Made by a program: the position numbers and the translations under genes. From positions 436,501-500,500 of the forward strand of contig NZ_JAFEJA010000002.1 of the NCBI RefSeq assembly GCF_016919245.1: a DNA stretch of 64,000 bases. The letters run 5' to 3'. This document shows, in pieces, positions 54,377 through 63,359 of this stretch. The notes below the pieces were generated by a model. That model saw only the letters and a program-made list of their open reading frames with translations, did no database searches and had not been told where the DNA came from. Every line of letters starts with the position of its first letter. The stretch's first letter is position 1. The stretch is from Streptomyces zhihengii. GTDB lineage: Bacteria > Actinomycetota > Actinomycetes > Streptomycetales > Streptomycetaceae.

Positions 54377-55290
54377 GTGAAACGACCGCCACCCGCGACC
54401 CGCGACGCCCCGGCACGGACGGCGTGGAGGCGGGCGTGGGACTGACCGCCCTGCTGGTCGCCGCCGCGCGGGCGATCGAGACCCACCGCCACGACAGCCT
54501 CGCCCGCGACGCCTACGCCGAACACTTCGTGCGCGCGGCCGGGGCCTGCGCCGACTGGCCGGTGCGCATCGAGCAGGTGCCCGACGGCGACGCCGATCCG
54601 CTGTGGGGGCGGTTCGCCCGCTACTTCGGCCTGCGGACGCGCGTCCTCGACGACTTCCTCGTCCGCTCCCTCGGTGCCGGCGCCCGACAGGTGGTGCTGC
54701 TGGGAGCCGGCTTGGACACCCGGGCCTTCCGGCTGGACCTGCCGCCCGACTGCGTCGTCTTCGAGGTCGACCGGCCGGGTGTGCTCGACTTCAAGCAGCG
54801 GGTGCTCACCCGGCTCCCGGCCGCCCCGAAGGCGCGGCGCACCACCGTCCCCGTCGACCTGCGCGACGACTGGGTGACCGCCCTGACCGCGGCCGGCTTC
54901 GACCCGGCCGCCCCGAGCGTGTGGCTCGCCGAAGGGCTGCTCTTCTATCTGCCGGGCCCCGCCGAGACCTACCTCGTCGACACGGTGGACCGGCTCACCA
55001 CCCCGGGCAGCGCGCTGGTCTTCGAGGCCAAGCTGGAGAAGGACCTGCTGGCGTACCGCGACAGCCCGATCTACACGGCGACCCGGGAGCGGGTCGGCAT
55101 CGACCTGCTCGGCCTCTTCGACCCGGGGCCGCGCCCCGACTCCGCGGGCGACCTGCGGACCAGGGGCTGGTCGACCTCGACGCACACGCCCTTCGACTTC
55201 ACCCGCCGGCTGGGGCGCGGCCCCCTCCCCGAGCCGAACGACGCGCTGGAGGGGAACCGCTGGGTCTTCGCGCACAAGCTCCGGCCCTGA
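54373..55290 (+). CDS. class I SAM methyltransferase (leucine-carboxyl-methyltransferase-like)
   Basis: 305 residues. The SAM-binding loop VVLLGAGLDTRAFRL and the FEVDRPGVLDFKQ motif identify the PPM1/LCMT-like family common in actinobacteria. LAEGLLFYLPGPA follows, as usual. These enzymes often methylate carboxylates or hydroxyls in natural-product pathways. As last gene of the mfnB operon it could esterify or O-methylate a furan acid. It starts within the ADH stop (ATGA). A hairpin follows at 55309. Confidence 0.9.
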   Translation: MSETTATRDPRRPGTDGVEAGVGLTALLVAAARAIETHRHDSLARDAYAEHFVRAAGACADWPVRIEQVPDGDADPLWGRFARYFGLRTRVLDDFLVRSLGAGARQVVLLGAGLDTRAFRLDLPPDCVVFEVDRPGVLDFKQRVLTRLPAAPKARRTTVPVDLRDDWVTALTAAGFDPAAPSVWLAEGLLFYLPGPAETYLVDTVDRLTTPGSALVFEAKLEKDLLAYRDSPIYTATRERVGIDLLGLFDPGPRPDSAGDLRTRGWSTSTHTPFDFTRRLGRGPLPEPNDALEGNRWVFAHKLRP

Positions 55291-55308
55291 CGGCGCGCAC
55301 GGGCGGCG

Positions 55309-55333
55309 GCACGGGACGGCGGCCGTCCCGTGC
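55309..55333. terminator. terminator of the furan-synthase operon
   Basis: GCACGGGACGG and CCGTCCCGTGC form a perfect 11-bp stem with a 3-nt loop, 18 bp after the methyltransferase stop and before the convergent EF-hand gene. Confidence 0.75.
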
Positions 55334-55357
55334 GCGCCCCGGGCCGGGCCCGCCGGG

Positions 55358-55894
55358 TCAGGCCCGGGCGCCCACCAGCCGGTCGCCCGGGATGCCGGCC
55401 AGGTCCGGCGCGTAGTAGTCCCGGATGCCGTCGGCCCACACCGCCACGGTGACGCGGTCCTCGGCGTCCGGGCCGAACGCGTCGAAGAGCGCGTGGATGT
55501 TGTCCTCCGCGAAGCCGATCGCCTTCATCAGCGACACGAACCGCGGACGCTCGATCAGTCCGTCCCCGTCGGGGTCGCCGAGCACGGACAGCGCGTCGGC
55601 GAACTCGGCGATCGTGGTCCCGAAACGGTCGGGGTCGAGCACGAACGGACGGAACTCCTCGACGCTGATCACCCCGTCGCCGTTGGCGTCCAGCTCCGTC
55701 AGCTTCGTCCACCAGCGGCGGAACGAGACCCGCAGGGCCTCCCTGGCGCCGTCGTCGGAGTCGACCGCCACATCGAGGACCCGTCCCGTCATCAGGTCGA
55801 AGTCCTCGGAGTCGAGGACTCCGTTGCCGTTGGCGTCGAAGAGGGAGAAGACCAGTTCGGCCCGCTCGGCAGCCTCAGTACGCATGTCCGTCAC
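55358..55894 (-). CDS. EF-hand calcium-binding protein
   Basis: 178 residues, soluble, calcyphosin/sarcoplasmic-Ca-binding-like. Three recognisable EF loops are DANGNGVLDSEDF, DANGDGVISVEEF and DPDGDGLIERPRF. A fourth site (FGPDAEDRVTVAVW) has lost spacing. Streptomyces carry several such calcium sensors; the target is unknown. The GTG at 55894 has GGAG four bases upstream, while the ATG at 55885 has AGGTGA; the start is uncertain by three codons. The 320-bp region upstream (55895-56214) holds no gene but has the TTAGGGGTG repeats. Confidence 0.88.
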   Translation of the reverse strand: MTDMRTEAAERAELVFSLFDANGNGVLDSEDFDLMTGRVLDVAVDSDDGAREALRVSFRRWWTKLTELDANGDGVISVEEFRPFVLDPDRFGTTIAEFADALSVLGDPDGDGLIERPRFVSLMKAIGFAEDNIHALFDAFGPDAEDRVTVAVWADGIRDYYAPDLAGIPGDRLVGARA

Positions 55895-56080
55895 CTGTCT
55901 CCTGCGGTCCGTCGATCACGGACCTGGCTCGATGAGTGCGCCCTGCACAACCGCCGCGGACCGCCGGACGTGACGGCGGGGACGGCCGCGGTACCGGAAG
56001 GAGTGATGCGTCCCCGAACATCCCCGGAGCCCGCACACCGGCGCCGCGGCCCCGCCGGGACCGCCCGCCCCGGGCGCGCC

Positions 56081-56109
56081 TTAGGGGTGCGGGCCGCCCG
56101 TTAGGGGTG
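56081..56109 (+). repeat. TTAGGGGTG direct repeat, 20 bp apart
   Basis: Exact copies lie at 56081-56089 and 56101-56109, spaced two helical turns, upstream of the metallophosphoesterase gene. A related TAGGGG pair (minus strand) occurs at 63198-63222 before the thioesterase gene. Paired TAGGGG elements near LAL-type LuxR genes suggest their binding sites. Confidence 0.6.
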
Positions 56110-56214
56110 TGCCGGACGCCCGCCGGTCGGTAGCGTCGGACTCCCGGCCTCCGTGCCGGTGACAGGGACACGATGCGCCGCGGGCGGCCGTCGGGGGAGC
56201 GCGGGAGGTTACAG

Positions 56215-57072
56215 GTGGCCGGGTCCGAGGTCCGCCGGCTGCTGGCGATCAGCGATCTGCACGTGGTGTACGCCGAGAACCGTGCCCTCGTCGAACGGCT
56301 CCGCCCGGAGAACGACGGCGACTGGCTCATCGTCGCGGGCGACGTCGGCGAGTACGCCGCCGATGTCGAATGGGCCCTCGACCTGCTGCGGCGCCGCTTC
56401 GCCAAGGTCATCTGGACGCCCGGCAACCACGAACTCTGGACGCCCCGCGACGACGAGGTGCAACTGCGCGGCGAGGCCCGCTACCGGCACCTGGTGGAGC
56501 TGTGCCGCCGCCTCGGCGTGGTGACACCCGAGGACCCGTACCCGGTCTGGGACGGCGGGGGCGAACCCGTCCTGATCGCGCCCCTGTTCGTCGGCTACGA
56601 CTACAGCTGGCGGCCCGCCGGCACCCGGACCCGGGACGAGGCACTGGCCCTGGCGGAGGAGCGCGGCGTCGTCTGCACCGACGAGTTCTTCCTCCACCCC
56701 GACCCGCACCCGCGCCGCGACGACTGGTGCCGGGCCCGCGCCGCGCTGACGAGACGGCGGCTCGACGAGGAGCGCGACGGGCTGCCCACCGTGCTCGTCA
56801 ACCACTACCCGCTGGTCAGGGAACCGACCAGGATCCTGCGGTACCCCGAATTCGCCCTGTGGTGCGGCACCGACCTGACCGCCGACTGGCATCTGCGCTA
56901 CGACGCCCGCGCGGTCGTCTACGGCCACCTCCACATCCCCCGCACCACCTGGCACGACGGTGTGCGGTTCGAGGAGGTGTCGGTCGGCTACCCGCGGGAG
57001 TGGCGGCGCCGTTCCGGGCCGCCGGCCCGGCTCCGCCCCGTGCCCACCGGGCCGGTGGCGCAGCCGTCCTGA
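56215..57072 (+). CDS. metallophosphoesterase of the calcineurin type
   Basis: 285 residues. Metal motifs in order: AISDLHVVYAENR, VAGDVGEYAAD, TPGNHELWTPRD, NHYPLV and YGHLHIPRT. The GTG at 56215 has GGGAGG six bases upstream, better than the ATG at 56173. In many streptomycetes this family member sits next to a 4'-phosphopantetheinyl transferase gene at secondary-metabolite loci. No such gene follows here. The 284-bp gap after it (57073-57356) shows no gene. The substrate is unknown. Confidence 0.88.
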   Translation: MAGSEVRRLLAISDLHVVYAENRALVERLRPENDGDWLIVAGDVGEYAADVEWALDLLRRRFAKVIWTPGNHELWTPRDDEVQLRGEARYRHLVELCRRLGVVTPEDPYPVWDGGGEPVLIAPLFVGYDYSWRPAGTRTRDEALALAEERGVVCTDEFFLHPDPHPRRDDWCRARAALTRRRLDEERDGLPTVLVNHYPLVREPTRILRYPEFALWCGTDLTADWHLRYDARAVVYGHLHIPRTTWHDGVRFEEVSVGYPREWRRRSGPPARLRPVPTGPVAQPS

Positions 57073-57356
57073 CCGCACCCCGGCCGGACGCCCCGCTCCC
57101 GCAGCCGCGCCCGCCGCCCCGGAGACGTCCGCCGGTCCGCGTCCCGGAGTCGTCCGCCGGCCCGCGTCCGGGCAATGCACGGACCGCCGTTGTCGCGCGA
57201 CACACACAGATGAAAGACTTGGTAAAGACCGGACGGGGAAGATCGACGGAAAGGCCGACGCAGAAGCGGCGTGTCACGCGCCACCCTGCCCCGGCCGGTG
57301 AACAGGCTGACCAACGGGGACACCGCGCGACGAGGCATCCGGTCTCGGAGCCGCGG

Positions 57357-58934
57357 GTGGAGAGGCTGACACGCACAGTGCTCGTGCAACGCGAGGAACA
57401 ACTGGCCGGGCTGCGGCGGATGTACCGGACCTCCCGGGAACTGGGGCGCGGCCAAGTGGCCCTCCTGAGCGGGCCCGTGGGCAGCGGCAAGACCGAGGTG
57501 CTGGAGGTCTTCGGCGAGTGGGCGGCCGCGATGGGCGCCCGGGTGCTGCGCGCCGCCGGCTCCCGCGCGGAGCGCGACATCCCGCTGGGCGTGATCTGGC
57601 AGCTCCTGCACAGCGCGCCGCTGGAAGCCGCATCCCTCGCCCAGGCCGACGAACTCATCGAGACCGCGTTCGACCGCCTCAACCGGGCCGCCGGGGCGGT
57701 CGAGGAACTCCCCCCGGGCGACGACCTGTGGGCACGGGTCCTGCACGCCGTGTTCACCTCGCTGACCGGCCTGGACGACGCAGCCCCCCTGACCGTCGCC
57801 GTGGACGACCTCCATCACGCGGACGCCGCCTCGCTCCACTGCCTGCTGTACGTGATCCGGCGGTTCCGGCGCGCCCCCGTCACGATCGTGCTCGCCGAGA
57901 CCACCACCCTGCGCCCCGCCCATCCCCTGTTAAGGGCGGAGCTGTTCAGCCAGCCCTCCTTCCGGCGCTACACCCTGCCGCTGCTCAGCGCCGAGGCCGT
58001 CGCCCGGCTCGTCCTGCGCGACGCCGAGGGACGCGGCGGAACCTCGGCCCGCGAGACGGCCGCCGGCCTCCTCGGCGTCACCGGCGGCAACCCGCTCCTG
58101 CTGCGCGCCCTGCTCGACGAGCAGGCGGGCGGCCCGGGAGGGGACGGCACCTACGGGCCGGTGCCCGGCGACGCCTTCGACCAGGCGGTGCTGCGCTGCC
58201 TCTACCGCCACGAGCCCGTCGTCCGGCAGGTGGCACGCGCCCTGGCCGTACTCGACCGGAGGGCGTCCGCCGAACTGATCGGCCGGCTCCTCGGCGTCCC
58301 GCCGGACTTCACCGCCCCGGCGATGCGACTGCTGCGCGGCGCCGGCCTCACCGAGGCGGGGCGGCTGCGCCATCCGCGGATCCTGGACCTGATCATCTCC
58401 GACATGCCCGCCGAGGAACGGCGGCGGCTGCACCGGCTGGCCGGCGAGACGCTGCACGAACGGGGCGCGGAGGCGGGCGAGATCGCCCGTCACCACCGCG
58501 CCGCCGCGTGGACGGACACCCCGTGGGCGGCGCCCGCGGGGGCGGACGGCGCCGAGGAGCAGGTGTCCCACGGCCGGTCGGACCCGGCCGCGGAGCCGAC
58601 CCGTCACACCGGCGGGCAGCCGGGCGGCGGCGAGAGTGACGGCGACGGCGACGTGCTCAGCGAGGCGGAACGGCGCGTCGCCGAACTGGCCGCGCGGGGG
58701 GACACGAACCGGCAGATCGCCCGAACGCTGTTCGTCACGGTGAGCACCGTCGAGCAGCATCTGACCCGGGTCTACCGGAAGCTGGACGTCAGGCGGCGCA
58801 CCGACCTGCCCGAGCACCTGAACGCCTGCCGCGGCCGTGCGCAGGAGCCGGCCCGGGACTGCGCCCCGGGGCCGCTCGCCACCCCGCCCGGGATCAGCGG
58901 CCCGCCTCCTGGAGCCCCGCCGCCCCGCGGATGA
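57357..58934 (+). CDS. short LAL-type LuxR regulator with a TTA codon
   Basis: 525 residues. An AAA ATPase domain (Walker A SGPVGSGKTEVL; Walker B-like TVAVDDLHHADA) is joined by a short region to a C-terminal LuxR HTH (LSEAERRVAELAARGDTNRQ). Usual LAL proteins have about 900 residues; the tetratricopeptide-like middle is missing here. Leu-192 is encoded by TTA (57930-57932), so translation should depend on bldA. GGAG precedes the GTG start by six bases. The DNA-reading helix is nearly identical to that of the convergent LAL gene, suggesting shared targets. Confidence 0.88.
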   Translation: MERLTRTVLVQREEQLAGLRRMYRTSRELGRGQVALLSGPVGSGKTEVLEVFGEWAAAMGARVLRAAGSRAERDIPLGVIWQLLHSAPLEAASLAQADELIETAFDRLNRAAGAVEELPPGDDLWARVLHAVFTSLTGLDDAAPLTVAVDDLHHADAASLHCLLYVIRRFRRAPVTIVLAETTTLRPAHPLLRAELFSQPSFRRYTLPLLSAEAVARLVLRDAEGRGGTSARETAAGLLGVTGGNPLLLRALLDEQAGGPGGDGTYGPVPGDAFDQAVLRCLYRHEPVVRQVARALAVLDRRASAELIGRLLGVPPDFTAPAMRLLRGAGLTEAGRLRHPRILDLIISDMPAEERRRLHRLAGETLHERGAEAGEIARHHRAAAWTDTPWAAPAGADGAEEQVSHGRSDPAAEPTRHTGGQPGGGESDGDGDVLSEAERRVAELAARGDTNRQIARTLFVTVSTVEQHLTRVYRKLDVRRRTDLPEHLNACRGRAQEPARDCAPGPLATPPGISGPPPGAPPPRG

Positions 58935-59021
58935 CGACCGGCCGGTGCCGGGCCGCCCGACGGGCACGACCCCGGGGCCAGAGCCTCGACGGTCACGGCA
59001 CCGGGGCCAGGGCCCGACGGG

Positions 59022-59068
59022 CACGGCCCCGGTGGCCGACCGGAAACCGGCCGGCCACCGGGGCCGTG
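59022..59068. terminator. very strong bidirectional terminator between LAL genes
   Basis: 22-nt arms (59022-59043 and 59047-59068) pair with a single A-C mismatch around an AAA loop. It is placed between two convergent regulators. Confidence 0.85.
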
Positions 59069-59126
59069 ACGAGGGGACGGGGGAGCAGGAACGCGGGGGA
59101 GAGGGGGAGAGGGGAGGAGAGCGGCG

Positions 59127-61931
59127 TCAGGGAGAGTTGCCCACCCACGAGAGCAGGCTGGCCGGCAGATCCGAGCGGCTGTTGATCCGCAACTTGCGGT
59201 AGACCCGCGTCAGATGCTGCTCCACGGTGCTCACCGTGACGAACAGCTTCCTGGCGATCTCCCGGTTGGTGCAGCCCTGAGCGGCGAGCGAGGCGACCCG
59301 GCGCTCCGCGTCGCTGAGGTCGACGATCGCCGGATCGTCCGCCGGGGACACCTCCCCGGGGGAGACGTTCGCCTGGCACGTCTCCTCCGGCGGACCCTGG
59401 CGCTGCCCGGGCAGCGCCACCAGCACCTGACCGGCGAACTGCTGCGCCCGGCGGCCGAGCACCCGGGCGTGGGAGTACTCGCCGAGGGCGTGCTGGGCGT
59501 GGCTCAGCGCGGCCAGGGTCTCGGCCAGCTCCAGCCGGTCCCCGGAGGCCTGGAGCAGGTCGACCGCCTCCCGCAGGATCGGCGGCCGGCTGCGCAGCTC
59601 GCTGGAGGCGGCGAGCACTCGCAGCGTGATGCCCCGGGTGCGGGCGTTCTGGGTGCCCAGCCGCGCCCCCTGGTCGGCGGCGAGCGTGCCCGCGGAGAGC
59701 CCGCCCGCCAGCCGGGCCGCGGCGAGGTCGGTGCGCCACGGCACCAGGCCGGGAAGGTCCGAGCCCCAGCGGCGCATCAGGTCCCCGCAGGCCTCGAAGT
59801 CCTCCATCGCGGCCTCGTGGCTGCCGCACGCCAGGTAGTAGTGGCCGCGGGCGCGCCGGTAGTGCAGACCGATCGTCGTCTGGAACATGGCGTCCGGCAC
59901 CGCCATGTTCAGATGGCTGAGCGCCTGTTCGTTCTCGCCCGCCCGGGTCGCGGTCGTGATCAGGACGGACAGCGGGATGCCGATCAGAATGCCCAGCCCC
60001 CGGGGCGGGATCTGCCGCAGACAGGTGCGCGCGTACCGCTCCGCCGCGGCCAGGTCGCCCTGACGCTGGCTCACCATCGCCCGCAGCCCGTAGAGCACGG
60101 CCAGCCAGGCGGGCGCCGACCGCCGCCGCGCCTCGCTCAGCAGACGGTCGCACCAGGACGCCGCCGCGTCCAGACAGTCCGCGAAGACCAGCGTCTCCAG
60201 CGCGATCATGATCGGGTAGAGGGTGTAGTCCTCCAGGCGGCAGCTCTGCAGCAGCGCCTTGGCGTCGGCCACGACGTCGTCGGTGTACCCGGACGCGTAG
60301 ACGGTGTGCACGATGCCCGCCGCCAGGGTCCTCGGCTCGGCCGCGGTCACGGACCGTGCCGACGAGGCGGCCGGCGGCTCCTTCACCGGCTCGACCACAC
60401 CCGGGTACCAGTACGCCAGCGCCATCCGCGCGTTGTACAGCGGCACCGAGGGACCGTCGGCCCTCCCGGCCCCGGCCGACGCCTCGACCCCGGTCAGCAC
60501 CGCCTCCGCCTCGGCGGGCCGGCCGTACCACTCCAGGGGAGCGACCAGCTTCAGCGCGTCCTCGGGGGAGAGCTGCCCGGAACGGAAGGCGTCCAGGAGC
60601 CTGTCCACATGGTGTTCGGCGAAGACGGGGTCGAGCCGCCACTTCGTCCGCGCCAGCAGGGCGTCGATCCCCACCCGGGCACGCGGGTCGGTCTTCTCGC
60701 GGGTGGCCAGCCGCAGACAGTCGAGGGCCAGGCCGCTGTCGTCCTGCGCCAGCGCCTGCTCGGCCGCCTTCAGCAGGACCCGCACCGAACCGGGCGGTGT
60801 GGGCCGGCGCGCGGCCACCCAGTGCCGTGCCACCCGCACCGGCGCCGCACCCGCCTGGTCGAGCAGTCCGGCGACCCGGGCGTGCAGCGCGACCCGCTCC
60901 CGGGGCTCCATCAGGTCCAGCACCACCTCGCGGGAACGCCGGTGACGCAGCCGGCCGTCGGCGATCAGACCCGCCTCGGTGGCGGCCTCCACGGCCCACT
61001 CGGTGGCGGACGTCGTCCAGTCCAGCAGCTCGGCCAGGAAGGCGACGGGCACCGCCTCGTCCAGCGCGGCGACGGCGCGCACCACCGGCAGCAGGCTCGG
61101 GTCGCTGCGCATCAGGCAGTTCAGCACCGCCTGCCCGAAGATGTGCCCGGAGGCCGGGAGCGACGTCTCGGGATGACCGGCCTGCCGGCGCGCCTGCGCC
61201 GCCCGCAACTCCTCGACGAGGGCCATGAGCAGCAGCGGACTGCCGCCGGTCGCCTCGTACAGGCTCGCCGGGGTGTTGTCCCGCAGGTCGACGGCCTCGG
61301 CCCGCAGCACGGCGGCGACGCCCACCGGGGACAGCATGTTGAGACGGATGAGCTGGCGGTGCGGCTGGCTGAGCAGCTCGGCCCAGATCATCGGCCGCGC
61401 CGGCCGGACGGTGGTGTTGTCGTTCAGCACGACGAGGACGGGCGCGTGGTCGATACGGCGCACCAGATACCGAAGGCACTCCAGGGAGTCCGCGTCCACG
61501 AAGTGGGCGTCGTCGACCCCGATCAGCAGGGGCGCCCGTTCGGCCGCGGCCAGGATGATGCCGGTCAGACCGTGCAGCACGGGCACGTCGACCTGGGGCC
61601 TCGCCTCGTCGCCGCCGTCCTGCAGCATGGAGGTGAGGGCGCCGGCCTCCAGCAGCCGCTGGGCGCGGGCGGCCTCCTCGTCCCGCAGGTCCAGCCCGGC
61701 GAAGATCTGGGTCATCGCCCCCATCGGGATGGTCTGTTCGGCCTGGGAGCCGGTGGCGCCGACGTGGGCGACCCCGGCGACGGCCGCCTCGCGCACCAGG
61801 CTTCTGAGGAGTTCGGTCTTGCCCACTCCCACCGGGCCGCGGATGACCACCGACCCTCCGGCTCCGCTGACGCATGCGGCGAGGGACGCGCGCAGTACCG
61901 CGAGTTCGGCATCCCATTCGACACGGACCAT
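59127..61931 (-). CDS. full-length LAL-type LuxR transcriptional regulator
   Basis: 934 residues. ATPase domain with Walker A RGPVGVGKTELLRS and Walker B-like LLIGVDDAHFVDAD. A long helical/TPR-like middle (about 350-850) follows, then a C-terminal LuxR HTH (LSDAERRVASLAAQGCTNRE, then IARKLFVTVSTVEQHLTRVY). The ATG at 61931 has GGGGAG seven bases upstream. LAL proteins are usually pathway-specific activators of macrolide/polyketide clusters; the downstream thioesterase and P450 fit that. Confidence 0.92.
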   Translation of the reverse strand: MVRVEWDAELAVLRASLAACVSGAGGSVVIRGPVGVGKTELLRSLVREAAVAGVAHVGATGSQAEQTIPMGAMTQIFAGLDLRDEEAARAQRLLEAGALTSMLQDGGDEARPQVDVPVLHGLTGIILAAAERAPLLIGVDDAHFVDADSLECLRYLVRRIDHAPVLVVLNDNTTVRPARPMIWAELLSQPHRQLIRLNMLSPVGVAAVLRAEAVDLRDNTPASLYEATGGSPLLLMALVEELRAAQARRQAGHPETSLPASGHIFGQAVLNCLMRSDPSLLPVVRAVAALDEAVPVAFLAELLDWTTSATEWAVEAATEAGLIADGRLRHRRSREVVLDLMEPRERVALHARVAGLLDQAGAAPVRVARHWVAARRPTPPGSVRVLLKAAEQALAQDDSGLALDCLRLATREKTDPRARVGIDALLARTKWRLDPVFAEHHVDRLLDAFRSGQLSPEDALKLVAPLEWYGRPAEAEAVLTGVEASAGAGRADGPSVPLYNARMALAYWYPGVVEPVKEPPAASSARSVTAAEPRTLAAGIVHTVYASGYTDDVVADAKALLQSCRLEDYTLYPIMIALETLVFADCLDAAASWCDRLLSEARRRSAPAWLAVLYGLRAMVSQRQGDLAAAERYARTCLRQIPPRGLGILIGIPLSVLITTATRAGENEQALSHLNMAVPDAMFQTTIGLHYRRARGHYYLACGSHEAAMEDFEACGDLMRRWGSDLPGLVPWRTDLAAARLAGGLSAGTLAADQGARLGTQNARTRGITLRVLAASSELRSRPPILREAVDLLQASGDRLELAETLAALSHAQHALGEYSHARVLGRRAQQFAGQVLVALPGQRQGPPEETCQANVSPGEVSPADDPAIVDLSDAERRVASLAAQGCTNREIARKLFVTVSTVEQHLTRVYRKLRINSRSDLPASLLSWVGNSP

Positions 61932-62077
61932 GGACACTCTCCCCGTGAGCTCACCTGTGGCCACCGGTTTTTCCCTCCGCACCCCACGCATGGTGGTGGT
62001 GGCCCGCACAATCACTGCGGCTCGATGCCGCGATCTGCAGGGTGCGAGGTATTGAGCGCTAGGACGCGGGCGCATTT

Positions 62078-62173
62078 CGATACGTCCGGAAAGTATCGGG
62101 AACGCGCCGTTTCCGTGGGGTTCCCCGAAAGTGAACCCACGGTGAATCAGGGAATTCGCCGTGCGGCGAATTC
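62078..62173. promoter_or_regulatory. cluster of inverted repeats in the 351-bp gap between LAL regulator and thioesterase
   Basis: The gap 61932-62282 holds no gene. CGATAC/GTATCG (62078-62083, 62093-62098) and GAATTCGCCG/CGGCGAATTC (62152-62161, 62164-62173; perfect 10 bp) are visible, with locally lower GC. The second is a hairpin that could end the thioesterase transcript, which reads toward it. The first lies nearer the LAL promoter and could be an operator. Confidence 0.45.
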
Positions 62174-62282
62174 GTCCTCGCGGCCGCTTCCGGCCGCCTC
62201 CCGCCGCTTCCGGCCGCGGATTTCGGCGGGCGGCAGCCGTCCGGCCGAGGGACCTCGGCCGCCGCCGCCCGCCCGGGATCCG

Positions 62283-63071
62283 CTAGCGGCCGCTTCGGTT
62301 CGGGCCCGCGCCAGACGACACCGACTGCAACTGGTCCAGCATGGTTTTCAGCAGGCGGGACTGATGCGCCGTGAGGAAGAAGTGCCCGCCGTCGAAGACA
62401 TGGAAGTCGAAGGCGGCACTGGTGTGGTTCTGCCAGGCCCGGGCCTCCTCGACGGTGACCTTCGGGTCCTCGTCGCCCGTGAAGGCGGTGATGGGACAGC
62501 TCAGCGGCTCGCCGGGCACATAGGTGTAGGTCTCCGCCGCCCGGTAGTCGGAACGCGTGGCCGGCAGGATCATGCGCAGCATCTCCTCGTCGCCGAGGAT
62601 GTTGCCCGCGGTGCCCTGCAGACGCTGCAGTTCCTTGATGAACTCCGGGTCGGACGCGAGGTGGTTGCGCTCGTCCCGCGGCATGGAGGGGGCTCGCCGT
62701 CCGGAGGCGAACAGCCAGGCCGGAACCACACCCCGCTCCTGCTCCAGCATGCGCGCCAGCTCGAAGCCGACCGTCGCGCCCATGCTGTGCCCGAAGATCG
62801 CCAGCGGCTTGTCGAGGCACCCGTCGAGGGCGCCGAGGACAGCTCGCGCGAGGGAGGGCAGATTGTCGATGTTCGGCTCCGAACGCCGGTCCTGACGGCC
62901 CGGGTACTGCACGGCCAGGACCTCGACGGCCGGCGAGAGGGAGCGGGAGACCGGGAAGTAGAAGCTGGCGGAGCCGCCGGCGTGTGGCAGGCACAGCAGC
63001 CTGACGGCGCTGTCCGGTGCCGGATGATACCGGCGGATCCACAAGCCGGTGTCATCCTGCGCAGTTGTCAT
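62283..63071 (-). CDS. type II thioesterase
   Basis: 262 residues, alpha/beta hydrolase. The N-terminal LLCLPHAGGSASFYF, nucleophile motif FGHSMGATVGFELA, Asp in TGDEDPKVT and catalytic His in FDGGHFFLTAH are all present. Such enzymes clear misprimed or stalled acyl groups from PKS and NRPS carrier proteins. AAAGGGG precedes the ATG. It lies between a LAL regulator and a P450 gene, so it probably belongs to a modular synthase cluster continuing to the right. Confidence 0.93.
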   Translation of the reverse strand: MTTAQDDTGLWIRRYHPAPDSAVRLLCLPHAGGSASFYFPVSRSLSPAVEVLAVQYPGRQDRRSEPNIDNLPSLARAVLGALDGCLDKPLAIFGHSMGATVGFELARMLEQERGVVPAWLFASGRRAPSMPRDERNHLASDPEFIKELQRLQGTAGNILGDEEMLRMILPATRSDYRAAETYTYVPGEPLSCPITAFTGDEDPKVTVEEARAWQNHTSAAFDFHVFDGGHFFLTAHQSRLLKTMLDQLQSVSSGAGPNRSGR

Positions 63072-63197
63072 TCCCGACCCCTTTGTGTGACGTTCGTAAT
63101 CCGCGCGCGCCGAGGCGTTTGTGCCCGAACACCGCGTTCATGTGTGGGTTTTTGAAGGATCGAAAGCGATTTTGCGGGGGTGTGATCCAGCCAGCAA

Positions 63198-63222
63198 CCC
63201 CTACGCCGATCGTATGCCCCTA
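63198..63222 (-). repeat. TAGGGG direct repeat upstream of the thioesterase gene
   Basis: CCCCTA at 63198-63203 and 63217-63222, that is TAGGGG twice on the minus strand, 19 bp apart. The pair lies 127-151 bp upstream of the thioesterase start. It resembles the TTAGGGGTG pair at 56081-56109. The surrounding 288-bp gap has unusually low GC and no gene. Confidence 0.5.
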
Positions 63223-63359
63223 GAAGCAGATTACGGGTTGACCAAGTGGGTGCCGCCGATGTAACCAGGGTTACCGCCCGGTGCGGCTGTGACGGGAGTG
63301 GCGCCCCGCCGGTCCGCTGCCGGTGCCCCGAGTGCCGGCGCCCCCGGTCCGCGGCCACC

